DNA of 64,000 nt from Marchantia polymorpha subsp. ruderalis (lineage: Eukaryota > Streptophyta > Marchantiopsida > Marchantiales > Marchantiaceae): positions 26,610,501-26,674,500 of the forward strand of contig AP031351.1 of the NCBI GenBank assembly GCA_037833965.1. Reading direction: 5' to 3'. Below, piece after piece: positions 11,635 to 22,631 of the stretch. The translations under genes and the position numbers were made by a program. How positions within the stretch are numbered: the stretch's first letter is position 1; each line of letters opens with the position of its first letter. The notes under the pieces were generated by a model that worked only from the letters and a program-made list of their open reading frames with translations, was not told the origin of the DNA and searched no databases.

Positions 11635-12525
11635 CTATAAACCATCAAACAATAAGCCATAATCCACAGTACTCTTCACATATCTCAGAATCCATTTCAC
11701 TGCTTCCCAGTGAACTTTCCCTGGATTCGACATGTACCTGCTCAACTTTTCCATTGCTAGAGCAATATCAGGCCTAGTGCATACCATTAAATACATGATG
11801 CTGACTACAGCTTGTTCATAGGGAACACATGACATTCTTCCCTTTTTCACAGCATTTGTAGGACATTGGGTTGCGGAGAGTTTAAAATGTGTCGGCAGAA
11901 AAGTCCAAACTCCTTTCGAATCGGCCATGTTGAACCTGTCAAGTATACGGCGAACATACTTGCCGTGACTAAGCCATAGCTTCTTCTGTTCAAAATCTCT
12001 ATAAATATCCATGCCTAATATCCTTCTTGATTCCCCCATATCCTTCATCTTAAATGCAGACTTCAGCTGGCTCTTGCATTCATCGACATCGGATTGATTT
12101 TTTGCCAAGATAAGCATGTCGTCCACGTAAAGTACTAAAATGATGAGATTGAAAGTTTCATCATTCACCTTCTTCATATAGACACAAAGATCATACACGC
12201 TTCGTAGATAACCTTCTGCCTTCATAAACTCATCAAAATGTGTATTCCACTGCCTAGAAGCTTGCTTTAGTCTATACAATGATGTCAGTAATCTACAGAT
12301 ACACCTCTCCTGGCCTTTGACCTCAAAACCAATTGGTTGTCTCCTGTAGATCTCCTCCTCTAAATATCCATAAAGAAAAGCTGTAACCACATCCATCTGA
12401 TCCATAACAAGACTGAATGTTGTGGCCAGTGCACATACCAGACCAATTGTAGCGTATTTTGCTACAGGCAAAAAAACTTCGTTATAATCCACACCCTTTT
12501 CCTGTGTGAAACCTCTAGCCACCAA
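11635..12525 (-). pseudogene. Copia reverse transcriptase domain remnant
   Basis: A 296-codon open stretch contains VARGFTQEKGVDYNEVF, LYRLKQASRQWN, the catalytic LYVDDMLILA motif, and ACTRPD-like VCTRPDIALAM. It is separated from the RNase H part by a stop or frameshift near 11555-11634, and from integrase by a broken linker around 12530-12930. Confidence 0.93.
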
Positions 12526-12932
12526 TCTAGCTTTGAAGATTCTTGCTTCATCTCCTGCTGGATTGTCTTTCAGCTTGTAAACCCACTTTTAGTCAATCAC
12601 TGTTTGATTCTTATGAAGCTCAACCAACTCCCAAATATTGTTGTCAATCAGTGACTGCATCTCCCGCTCCATAGCTACATTCCATTCAAGCTTGTTGACC
12701 GAAGCTTGAGCTTCTCTGTATGAAGAGGTTTACCTTCTTTCAAGATCAACGCCATACCGTCATCATCTTCAAAATCAAGGTCACGATCTTTGAGAATAGA
12801 TGAGTTGGCCCATACATCAAATCTCCCAGGCGCTCTACTAGATCGTTGTGATCTCCTAGAAGACGTTTCCGTTTGATTTCTCTCGTCTAGTATTGTTGCA
12901 ATATGCTCACCAACAATAGCCTGCTCTTGTAG

Positions 12933-13718
12933 TTATTGTTTCTCAAGAACTTGCTCCACATGTATCGGTGCTTCTTCATGTGACGGAACATTAGTGATAG
13001 AATGATCAAACTCTCCCACAACAATATCCGTGAGTAAAGATTTTTCCTTGTTAGCGTCCACGTTCTCCCCCTCTTTCAATAAGCCAAGCTCATTGAAAGA
13101 AACATCTCTACTAACAAACACCTCTCTAACAACTAGATCCCATAGCCTGTAACCTTTCACGCCGCTAGCATATCCAAGAAAACGACATTTCTTGGATGTA
13201 GAAGCTAATTTTGTCCTCTGCTCCTTAGGTATAAGAATATAAGCAGTACAACCAAAAATTCTCAAGCGACTATAGTCTGCCATCCGTTTATGTCTCAGTT
13301 CAAACGGTGTTGAGATATTGATTGCACTAGAAGGAGAAAGGTTTACCAAATAAATTGCGGTGTTGACAGCTTCGGCCCAAAATTCCCCTGGTAAACCAAA
13401 TTCGCTTAGCATACTCCGCACCTTTTCCAACACTGTGCGATTGAGTCGTTCAAAAACAGCATTTTGTTGTGAAGTATAAACCGTCGTGAAATGGCGAGTA
13501 ATCCCCTCCTCTGTACAATACCTCTAAAATTCTTCACTATTATACTCGCCACCATTATCGGATCGCAAATATTTCACTTTGCGTCCAATCTGATTCTCAA
13601 CTTGTATGCGCCAACTTTTGAAGGTTGAAAACACCTCAGACTTGTGGGTAAGAAAATATTCCCACACATACCTAAAGTAATCATTTATAAAGGAGACATA
13701 GTACAACTTTCCAGACAA
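12933..13718 (-). pseudogene. Copia integrase domain remnant
   Basis: Two blocks are visible. At 13718-13524 LRSDNGGEY carries the second catalytic aspartate, followed by a TAG. At 13433-12933 come VRSMLSEFGLPGEFWAEAV and NTAIYLVNLSPSSAI, the usual copia integrase C-terminal part. In-frame stops show that it is inactive. Confidence 0.9.
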
Positions 13719-13908
13719 TGAGGCAACATGAGAGGGTCCCCAGACGTCACTATGTAAATACTCCAGTATCTCCTTTCAACTATGAGTTCCAACGCCAAAA
13801 GTTTTCCTATGTTGTTTTCCCATGATCAATGTTCACAAAATAACACTTCAACTTTACCCAAACCGGGTAATACATTTTTCTCATCAAGAAGAAACATGTA
13901 TCGATCAC

Positions 13909-14328
13909 TCATATGGCATAATCTGGAATGCCATACATGAGACATCTCAACGCGAAATCTGGAAAATGAACTTTGCCACAAATAATGATGACCTCTAACA
14001 AGTATAGATTATTATGCTTGAATTCCCTAAGAATAAACTTCTTATCACAATATCTAACATTTAACATGCCTTGCCTAGAACTCCATTCTAAGCCGTGTGA
14101 GTCCAACACTCCAAGAGAGATCAAGTTCTTCTCCATGTTAGGTATAAATCTAACATGGTTCAACGTACGGTTGACACCATCAAACATACGGATCTTTACA
14201 GATCCAACACCCTCAATTCTACAGGGTTGTTCATTCCCTATAAGAACTAAACCGTTTGATACAGAGAAAGTACAAAAGAACTCTCTAATGTAACAAATGT
14301 GATAAGAACAATCACTGTCCAGATCCAT
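13909..14328 (-). pseudogene. Copia aspartic protease region remnant
   Basis: It opens with MDLDSDCSYHIC, equivalent to the family motif in which the catalytic D-S-G precedes CS.H.C; here the glycine position is Asp. HVRFIPNMEKNLISLG follows, a conserved GAG-pre-integrase lead-in. Confidence 0.85.
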
Positions 14329-14389
14329 ACATCACAACATCAGAACCCTAAACAACTTGCGGTGAATTGTAGAGAGCATACCTCTTGCA

Positions 14390-15337
14390 TCATAGGCCAT
14401 CAGTGTACAAGTCGTTTGCCTCATTATCAAGATGTTCGGCAACGTTCACCACTGAAGGGGAGTTTGTACTTGTCATCTTGCAAAACTTCATGATGTGACC
14501 TTTCTTACCACAACTCCAACAAACAATATTCTTCTTGTCAAATGATTGAGCCATAAACTGTACTTTACTTCGGTCAGGAGATTTTGATCTCTGCCTCTTC
14601 AAGCCTGGACGCCGTGAATCGTGAATGTCTCTCGATTGTGATTGACCTCTTGCCATAATAAGTGTTGTCCCAGAAGTGGATGGAACGGAAGGAGATAACA
14701 AATCATGCCCAACTGCATCCATTAGAAGTGCACTTACAACCTCGTTATAAGTGACTGTTGTGTTCTGACGATGAAGAAGAATCTTTGATAGTGTCTGATA
14801 GGTAGAAGGCAATGAGTGAAGAAGATGCATTGCCTTCTTTGTGTCAGTAAGCTCCTTCCCCATATTCCAAAGGTCCACCAATAGATTTCCATAGGCGTGA
14901 ATGTGGTCTTGTATGCGCGTGCCGGGCTTCATAGTAAACCGTAACAATTGCATGTAATTATTCATCACAATTGTTGGATTCTTCTGATGGAACCGTTGCT
15001 GAAGCGCATCAAGCAACTTGGAAACTTCAGAGTTCTCCTCAACCTGCTTGAGTATAGTAGGGTCTAGATATGTCAACACCGTGCAAATTGCTTGATCCTT
15101 AGCATCAACTCATTCAATGTCGTTTATGCTAGAAGGTTTTTCTCCCAGGCATATAGTGAGACCCATGGATTGTAATTTTACTTTTACTTGCTTTTCCCAA
15201 AGCAAATAATCACCGTGGCCATCGAAAGGTATGATGTTATATCCAAAATTACCACCGACCTGTCGACCTAAACACTCTACACGTCAAAAATGAGAGACAA
15301 TGGCAGCTTCCGAGTCAATTTCCTCCCTTTGAGTCAT
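14390..15337 (-). pseudogene. Copia gag remnant with CCHC zinc knuckle
   Basis: Gag probably begins at the ATG ending at 15337 on the minus strand (MTQREEIDSEAA). It has early stops, then FDGHGDYLLWEKQVKVKLQ and a long open part with a CX2CX4HX4C knuckle (CWSCGKKGHIMKFC) near 14510-14480. At least two in-frame stops lie in the N-terminal third. Confidence 0.88.
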
Positions 15338-17957
15338 CGTTCAAGTCCTGAGAAGTGTCTAGATGCTTTAGTTGTGTCGAGAGGTTTCGAACAATACCCA
15401 ATTTGACTAGTTTTCGATGAAAAAATATTTTCAAGAAATATTGATGACGGAATATTCTTGTACCGTCGGTCCGACCGTCACCGTTGGATTTTCGCCATCA
15501 CCGTTACTGTAAATTGGTCTTCAACTACGTTGCCATGCTGACCATGGTTGGACAAACTACTATGTTTTCCATCAACCACGTTCGTCCCCAACCACAATCG
15601 ACCCCTACCACGTTCGGCTTCAACCACAATTACTCTATGAACTGCAGTGACACCACCTACCATGGTTGCTCAAGCCGACCACGTGGCCCTGTCTACCGTG
15701 ATTGTCTGGTTATATTGGGACCCTTGCCGCTTGCTGGACGTCACTCCTTATCTCCTTGCGTTGCCGTTCCAAGCGGGACTCCGATACCGATGCGGCAGCC
15801 GTGCCGCTCTGCAGTTCCCCACTCTCGTCACTGCAGGGGCTAAGCGGCAGCAAGCCCCTTCGCGGCCTTGTGTTTGGAGCGGGCACCTACGCGCTCTCAG
15901 TCCTCCCTTAGGACACGGCCCTTAACGTTCGAGGCCTGCGCGGGGTAGGAGAGGGGAAGCAACCCTACCGCTCGGACCTAGCTCCTTTGTCTTACTACCC
16001 TGGCCGTTTGGTACAAGAAAGCCCTCCTTGTTTGCAGTCCTAACCGCGCGGGGCCGGGAGCTACTCCTACCCTCCGTGCCTGTAGCCCTAACCGCGCGGG
16101 GCTGGAACTACTCCTACTTGCGTTTTGACCTAATCCGAAAGTGTCTTCCACAAAACTCTGAAATACGCTGATAAATTTAAGTATATGCCACAGTGTTGCC
16201 TTGTCTTTTCACATTAAATCAACCGCTCACCTCAACTAATAATACCGCTGAACAACCTTTTGCTGTCTTCTACTTCGCATTTATCTGTATCCTACGAGAG
16301 TATAAGCATTTCAGTCGGATCTTTTGGAACACAAGCCCGTGTGTTGTCTTCACCACACTAATGGTAGACTTTCTACTCTGGTTTTTGCCTGCTTGAGTCC
16401 ATACGCTATGGTGTGGAACGAATGTCAAACTGAAGCTTATGGTCTCTGTTAGAGCAACTAGAAAATTCTCTAACATAGAATTTGGAGCCAGGTGTCAGTC
16501 TCACGTCGGTGTAAAGCGCCGCTAATGTAGAAGAGGAACCTGGTTCTCGGAATAGGAAGAAAGGATCAAGGAAGACAAGAGAGAAGAAAGCCACCACCAC
16601 CGTGAGTGCCAAATGCAAGAATCGGCCGAGCAGATGCCAATTGCAGCACAGCGGAGTATATTGAAAACTAATCAATCATTAACCTTAAAATTTCTTGCTG
16701 AATACTCTTGCTCTGTCTTCATCGGTCCTGATTCCAAACGTCGGTTGCATTACGGTTGGCAGCCAGCCAGCCAGACAGCCAAACCTGTTGCGCAAAAGCA
16801 CGATCTGAAATTGACCTCGTCCCCGTCGTTTCTTTCAGAGGAACATAGAAGACTTTGAGTCTGATGCTGCAGGATGTAGTTGTTGAAGTCGTAGATGTCT
16901 GCCAGCAAAAACTAATCAAAAATCCATCAGTGACGCTATCTACACAATCTGCGGGTCGATTACAATTTCAGAGAATGAAGACGGTTGCCAAATCTGACAA
17001 CTGTGCCCGATCAACCCTGGGTTACACTTGCAACGCACTGGTGGTGGTGGTTTTAGTTCAAGCTCAAAGAGCTTCGTGGAGACTGTTTGCAACGTCCCCC
17101 ACACTTTTTCTCTCTCGGAGAATGTGGCTACTGCCCGCAGATTGTTAGCCCATCCTCTAAGACACCACCTCGTCCGCACACAAGGAAAATGCTTCTGATG
17201 GTGGCAAAGCTGCAATTGCGCTTCCACGTGCTTGGCTCGTATCACGATAACTTATCGCCGTCGAACAAACGAAATAAACTTTGTTTCTTCCTTCGTTCCC
17301 TGCCAACTCAACTCCTCTCTCTCAATGCAATTTGACGTTATGGTACCTAAGCTTCCGTTCCACTCTAACTCGAGAATGTCTCGATTGTCTAAATGGGTGC
17401 GCAAAGCTACTGGAGCCTAATCCGTTGGTAAACGGCACCAAAATCCGAAGAACATAGAATGAATGTATCTATAAAACCAAAGCTACTGGTATCTCGCATG
17501 ATTTTTTTCGCAGGCTAGCAAGTCATACGTACTCGAGAGGTGGGATTCAAAGGTCCAAGCTTCAGCTCTAAACTAATTATCGGGACACTCTTCTTCACAC
17601 ACGGATTTGATGTGCGAATTGATTGTGGTGGAATGCAGGTACCAAAATGCACCGCTGCTGCAACCAACAAACCGACCAACCAACCTTGGTATCCAGACTT
17701 AGACTACCACAGACTGTCACAAACGCTGTCGAAAACGTGTCACTCATCATAAAACCTTCACATGTCAGAAACTATCACCGTCAAACTTCTGTAGGTTTTT
17801 TGTAATCTTTATCATAAACCGTTTGTGGAAAGTGTCAATGAAAAAACCATCAGTAGACAAACTATATCAAACAATTTATTCACTTAAGGTCTGAATCGAA
17901 AACCAAAAAACCAATATGAGAAAAAAAACCCTATGACATAGAGTCCAAACCGGAACC
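15338..17957 (-). other. Unusually long leader of the copia element, partly GC-rich
   Basis: No conserved coding sequence was recognised. The part at about 15700-16130 is much richer in GC than the rest. It holds an imperfect direct repeat (ctaaccgcgcgggg at about 16042 and 16091, each followed by ctactcctac). A short cagccagccagccag run lies near 16760. The stretch could be a nested foreign insertion or captured host sequence. Confidence 0.5.
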
Positions 17958-17970
17958 GGCTCTAATACCA
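17958..17970 (-). other. Primer binding site, initiator tRNA-Met type
   Basis: On the minus strand the bases are tggtattagagcc. They differ at one position from the tggtatcagagcc primer site typical of plant copia elements. The site lies two bases from the 5' LTR end. Confidence 0.9.
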
Positions 17971-17972
17971 AT

Positions 17973-18270
17973 TGTAAACGTTAAAACTATTGTAAACGTT
18001 AAAACTCAGAACCGTCACACCGACACCAGTTACACGAGGGTATAACGTGGTTCACACTCAAGGGCTACTCATCCACGGAGAGAAGAGCACTAGAGAGTTT
18101 ACTGCTTGAATGCTTGAAGTGATCATCTTCTGATCACTCTCGTGGTATATATACCCGAGGTAGTCAAATACTCTAAGCTATAAATAGCTACATATGCGAT
18201 TAACCTTAATTAGCGGTTAACCTTAGTTAACTAATCTCGGTTAGCTCCTTAACTAGATTTAACTTCAACA
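17973..18270 (-). repeat. Copia 5' LTR (right on the plus strand)
   Basis: It is bounded by TG at 17973 and CA at 18270 on the plus strand, then the tatgt duplication. The element-inward end carries an 18-bp tandem duplication (tgtaaacgttaaaactat at 17973-17990, repeated from 17991), so the unit shared with the left LTR begins at 17991. Confidence 0.88.
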
Positions 18271-19197
18271 TATGTAACATGAAACATACTGCTTAAAAGT
18301 TATGTACAATTTTATTCACTGTAGATAGGGTTCATATACATATAAATATTCCTATTAGAGAAATGAACTTGTAGATATAAAGTATGAATTAAACAATTTT
18401 AAAATGATATTCCAAATTTAAAAAAGTATTGTCATCGAAAGAATTATGAATATCAAAAAATATCCATAGAAGCACAGAAATTTGAAATATAATTTATTAA
18501 TAAAATATTTCATATTAATAATAAAAATAACGTATTTTTCATTCAATCCGCGAATTTTAAATTGAAAGATTGAATTTTTTGTATTTATTTTAAATATTTC
18601 AATATAATTACTTAATAATATCATAATTATTTATAATAAATATTACATAATGAAATTTAAATTTAATTACATAATTTTCAACATAAGTAATATGAAAATT
18701 CATGTTGAATAAATATAAACTTTATTTTTTATAATATATAATGCAATTTAATTACTATATTTTGACTTGTTATAGATAATTTGAATCAAAACTGAAATCA
18801 AATACATAGAATATAATCAAGCATAATTAAATTATTAGGTTAACTAAATAACTAAATTTGTTGAATTTACTTTCATAAAAAAAGTTAATTTAGACGATTA
18901 AGATTATTCAATTTGAATTCGAAGTAAGTTGAAAAGGAACAATCGAGCTAAAGCGACATTTCTTCTTTTCTTTGCCAATGGCGTGAAACAATGACAACAA
19001 ACTTTTTACTATGTGACTTTAGCCATTATAACACTAGGGTTCAGAGAAAAGTTCACTCAAAAACGAAACATAAACTTCAAAAATGAGAGATTCAACAATG
19101 ATTCTACTCTACTTTTATAGACTTTACCTACAAATACAAGGTATAAGATCTCATACTCACAATATATTCCATTCATAGTGGATGATATGGCATATGA

Positions 19198-19365
19198 GTC
19201 TAACAAGCACACGGATTGTTGATATGACACTCTCAATTAACACACTCAATCCTTATCTATCAAACACACGAATAGCTGATGTGGCGTTGTCAACTAACAT
19301 ACTTACTATCTTATATCAAGCACACGGATTTCTAACGTCGCGACTATGACTAGTGCACTCTAAAA
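19198..19365. repeat. Three diverged tandem units of about 57 bp
   Basis: Units start near 19198, 19255 and 19313. Each contains (a/c)a(a/g)cacacg(g/a)at, followed by a variable gat(a/g)tg(a/g)c segment. Units 1 and 2 align along their full length; unit 3 is shorter. Confidence 0.65.
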
Positions 19366-19902
19366 TAATAATAATAATTTCATCGATAATAATACAATCT
19401 TTAGTTTTAACTATTGTAAGATGATTACAGCAACGCTTTCATCTTTAGTTCAGATTTGCTAGCAGTGATGCATATTTGCACAATGACTGCATGATTATGA
19501 TCGCTAGATTTTGATTTGTACATGCGAACCTTAACTTTTAATGGATGATTTGGAGGTTTTAATAATCAAATTTTAAATTGATAGTAGTTTACACAATCAC
19601 AAACTGTGAACAATTTTCTTCAAGATGTAGTGAAAAGCACAAGCATTAATCTTTTATCAATTAACAAAAAGATTGTTGGAAGAAATACGTTACACATAGC
19701 TTAAAAACTTGTTGTATCGAGTATAGTTATATGAAGCAATTCTTTGTTATGAACATGATCTATTTCATGGAAAGCTAGCGCGTAATTTAACTCCTAGATG
19801 ACAAAGTATCTTACACAAAATAAATGGATAGAATTGAATACATTGCTCAATCTCTTTGAAGTATGTTTTTTTCATTTGTGTATATGTTCAACAAAATTAA
19901 TC

Positions 19903-19940
19903 TATTCATCATCTTTTGAAAAGACAAAAGATGATGAATA
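19903..19940. repeat. Perfect hairpin, 16-bp arms
   Basis: Arm tattcatcatcttttg (19903-19918), a 6-base loop, and its exact reverse complement (19925-19940). Confidence 0.9.
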
Positions 19941-21587
19941 AAGATTTATATCAATGATCTTGGTCATTGATACTTAGGTTTTGGGTAGATAATCCACTAG
20001 TTCAAACTTCAAGTTCTTATTTTTTGATAATGTTTTGGAAGTGAAGAACTTATTAATACAAACCGTGATCTTTCTGGATCCGATGACGTTTTGATATCCA
20101 CTTTCCATTGATTGTTACCTTCATAATAAATAAGCCTCAAAATGCGCCTTAATTTAATTTATTTATGCAATTCAATATAGGAAAGTCTAAATTACACATT
20201 TAACATTCCGTCACTTAATACAATTTTCCAATAGTGACAAACGATTGTGCTAGAGTTGAACATCATTATTAAGAGATGTGACTAAAAAGAAAAAAATGTT
20301 GAAACTTTTTTTAGATGTTACATCAATTTCAAAATATTCTTTGAACATATTGTTTGGCTAAAAGATTGATTTCATTTGCTATTTAATATTGTTTACGACA
20401 ATGCACATGACATTATTATTTCATTTGAATAAAATTAACTAAACGTGTTTGTGAATGCAAAGAAGAATGCAAACAAAGTTGACAGTTTTTAATTTTTTAG
20501 TCAACTTGAAACCATTCACGAGTAAAAAACATGAAAATTTGTGATTGCACATTTAAGTGTTTCAAAGATTTAGAAAGAAAAATAAAGTGTCAAGCTGATG
20601 AAAGTAAAATCGAATCGAGAGGGCTCAAAAAGATTTCTACATGAACTTCAGGGCAATTTTTTGTGAACATGATGCATCAATAGTATATGCGCGTTGAGAT
20701 TTATAAGTTCACGCTACAAGTGACTATCGAGATGCTAAAAAAAAGACATACTTTTTTGGAGACAATATTATACAAAATACCAAATGTGTGAAACCATCAT
20801 ATATAAATTTTCTTTAAACATTCTTTTAATCAAATGTATGACTCAAGAAGTTTTTGAAACGCGTATCAACATCTCGCTAAAAGAAGTGCGAGAATATAAA
20901 AATCTCATTTTTATGCATATGAAAAGATGTACTTATTAAATTTGCAAAACAAGGATGTCGCTCATGAGTAATAGCGGCGACTCAAACCGAAATCTCACAT
21001 TGTTGGACTTGATGATCAAATCCAATAATGTAAGAACTCTAGATCGCGATCAATGTGCTACAACATACATTACGCAAAAGCGTGTAGTTCCTTGCACACC
21101 TTAATGATCTTTTAATGTTTGAGACACTTGACTTATTGACAGAAATCTCTCAACATAGATGTCATTAGCATTGTGCATGTGGCTTTCACTTCGCAAAATG
21201 GCTTTTGGGGCTATCATCACTTAGCCTGGGTTATATTAGATAGAATTGCGCATCTGACAACAATTCTTCATTAGTTATCTACAATGTGAGTGCTAAGCTT
21301 AAGTACTTAAGCTAAACACTCACTATCTAGATCACCAGTTCTACTTTAGTTATTGAATGAACTCCGCACTTGTAATCACTACCAGTCACATTCTAGATCA
21401 CCACCACTAACTTGGTTCACATTTGATTGTTTGCATTTTAGTTTCAATTCATTGAGAATAGATTGGAAATACGCCTCATAGATCTTGGAATTCAAGTTGA
21501 AAAAATGGCAAATAGCGGCAATGATGCTGTCTACAAACACTCAAGGGCCGTTGGATCGGCAATTCTCCTTCCATACATCTTCCGTCT

Positions 21588-21985
21588 ATTCGTCTCTCAT
21601 GACATTTTTGTAAAGCATTTTCAACATGGTCGCAAATTTTTCACAGTAACAAGAAAGACTCTAATGTCGTTAGAGCTTGAATGTAACGGTAAAGTATTTA
21701 TTCCTCGTGTCGTTAGTTTTGTAATTGATCATCATCTTACACACTTTGGGGACCATGAAATTTTAAAATGTAGCATTGTGATGTTCTCATAGTCAAAGAA
21801 TTGGCCAGAGTACTGATATATAAACTTTCATCCAAGAGTACACTATCTCAAATTCAACAAATGATAACATGAAGCTACGACTCATCACGACCGACACCAT
21901 CTCATTCCATCGGAACGATCCAAATGAAATGGCTTCACGTGTTTATAAATTGCGATGCTTTCACCGCAAGCTTTCAAATTGATTA
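21588..21985 (+). repeat. AT-shifted copy of the segment at 34178-34560
   Basis: Shared blocks include ttttgtaaagcattttcaac, gaatgtaacggt, ttgatcatcatc, catccaagagtacac, gataacatgaagctac and cacgaccgacaccatctcat. Differences are mostly G-to-A and C-to-T in this copy. An open frame (21463-21792) spans part of it and encodes a product I do not recognise. Identical fragments FVKHFQHGR and DHH occur in the matching frame of the other copy. Confidence 0.85.
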
Positions 21986-22014
21986 TGATCATCAAAATTG
22001 ATCATAATCAATTT
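21976..22014. repeat. Perfect hairpin, 16-bp arms
   Basis: Arm aaattgattatgatca (21976-21991), a 7-base loop, and its exact reverse complement (21999-22014). It begins where the dispersed segment at 21588-21985 ends. Confidence 0.88.
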
Positions 22015-22598
22015 TGATGATTGTTATGATAAGTAAAAAATCAAATCACATTAACATTTGAAGTTAGAGTTTCAAGTGAAAAAATTAATATGTAGATTGT
22101 TGCGAAGAGCATTCAAATCCTACCATGCAAGTAATTGCAAATAGTTTTTGTCTCCGTGCTTTGAAAATTAATTCAAATATTTGTAAAGCGTTGTAAATCA
22201 TCTATGATTATCAAGCTAAAATTTTACAAGATAAATTATTGTCTTATATGTGTATACTGCACAAGTACAACGTAATTGTGAATTATTGCAACCTTATATA
22301 CATTATTATTCAATAAGATTTATCAACTCATGTGAGAGTAGAATCTTGAATCGAAACCAACCACCAAAAACGTTTTTTTTTCATTATGTGATTATGTGCA
22401 TATTTTTTTTTTCATCAAATATTAAACTCTTCTTCAATAAATTATTTGATCTTTGAAATAAAGCTTCTTTTGTGCTCAACTAAATCATCTATAATCATTC
22501 TTAGATTGTTGAAACTAAAGTGCAAGTTACTGAACAAAGATATAAAATTATTCTATAATCAAATATCTATAATTGTCATGTCAACAATATATATATAT

Positions 22599-22631
22599 AA
22601 TGGGTTATGTGATAGCAACACATAACCCATT
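22599..22631. repeat. Perfect hairpin, 13-bp arms
   Basis: Arm aatgggttatgtg (22599-22611), loop atagcaa, and its exact reverse complement (22619-22631). A (TA)n tract lies just upstream. Confidence 0.88.

Larger units (their letters stand above)
10336..18270 (-). mobile_element. Ty1/copia LTR retrotransposon, full length but inactive
   Basis: A 7.9-kb element is bounded by two similar LTRs (10336-10614 and 17973-18270) and by a tatgt target duplication. Read on the minus strand the order is gag, protease, integrase, reverse transcriptase, RNase H, which defines Ty1/copia. A primer site complementary to initiator tRNA-Met lies beside the 5' LTR at 17958-17970. A purine-rich tract (aagggcgagatt) abuts the 3' LTR. 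Frames are interrupted by several stops, and the two LTRs differ by about 20 substitutions plus indels, so this is an old insertion. The leader between primer site and gag (about 15338-17957) is unusually long and partly GC-rich, which suggests a nested insertion. Confidence 0.93.

Noticed and set aside
17958..17970. A functional link between RIT1 (modifies initiator tRNA-Met) and the copia primer site (uses the same tRNA)
   Set aside because: Both facts hold, but most plant copia elements use this primer and RIT1 is a conserved single gene. Proximity is very likely coincidence.
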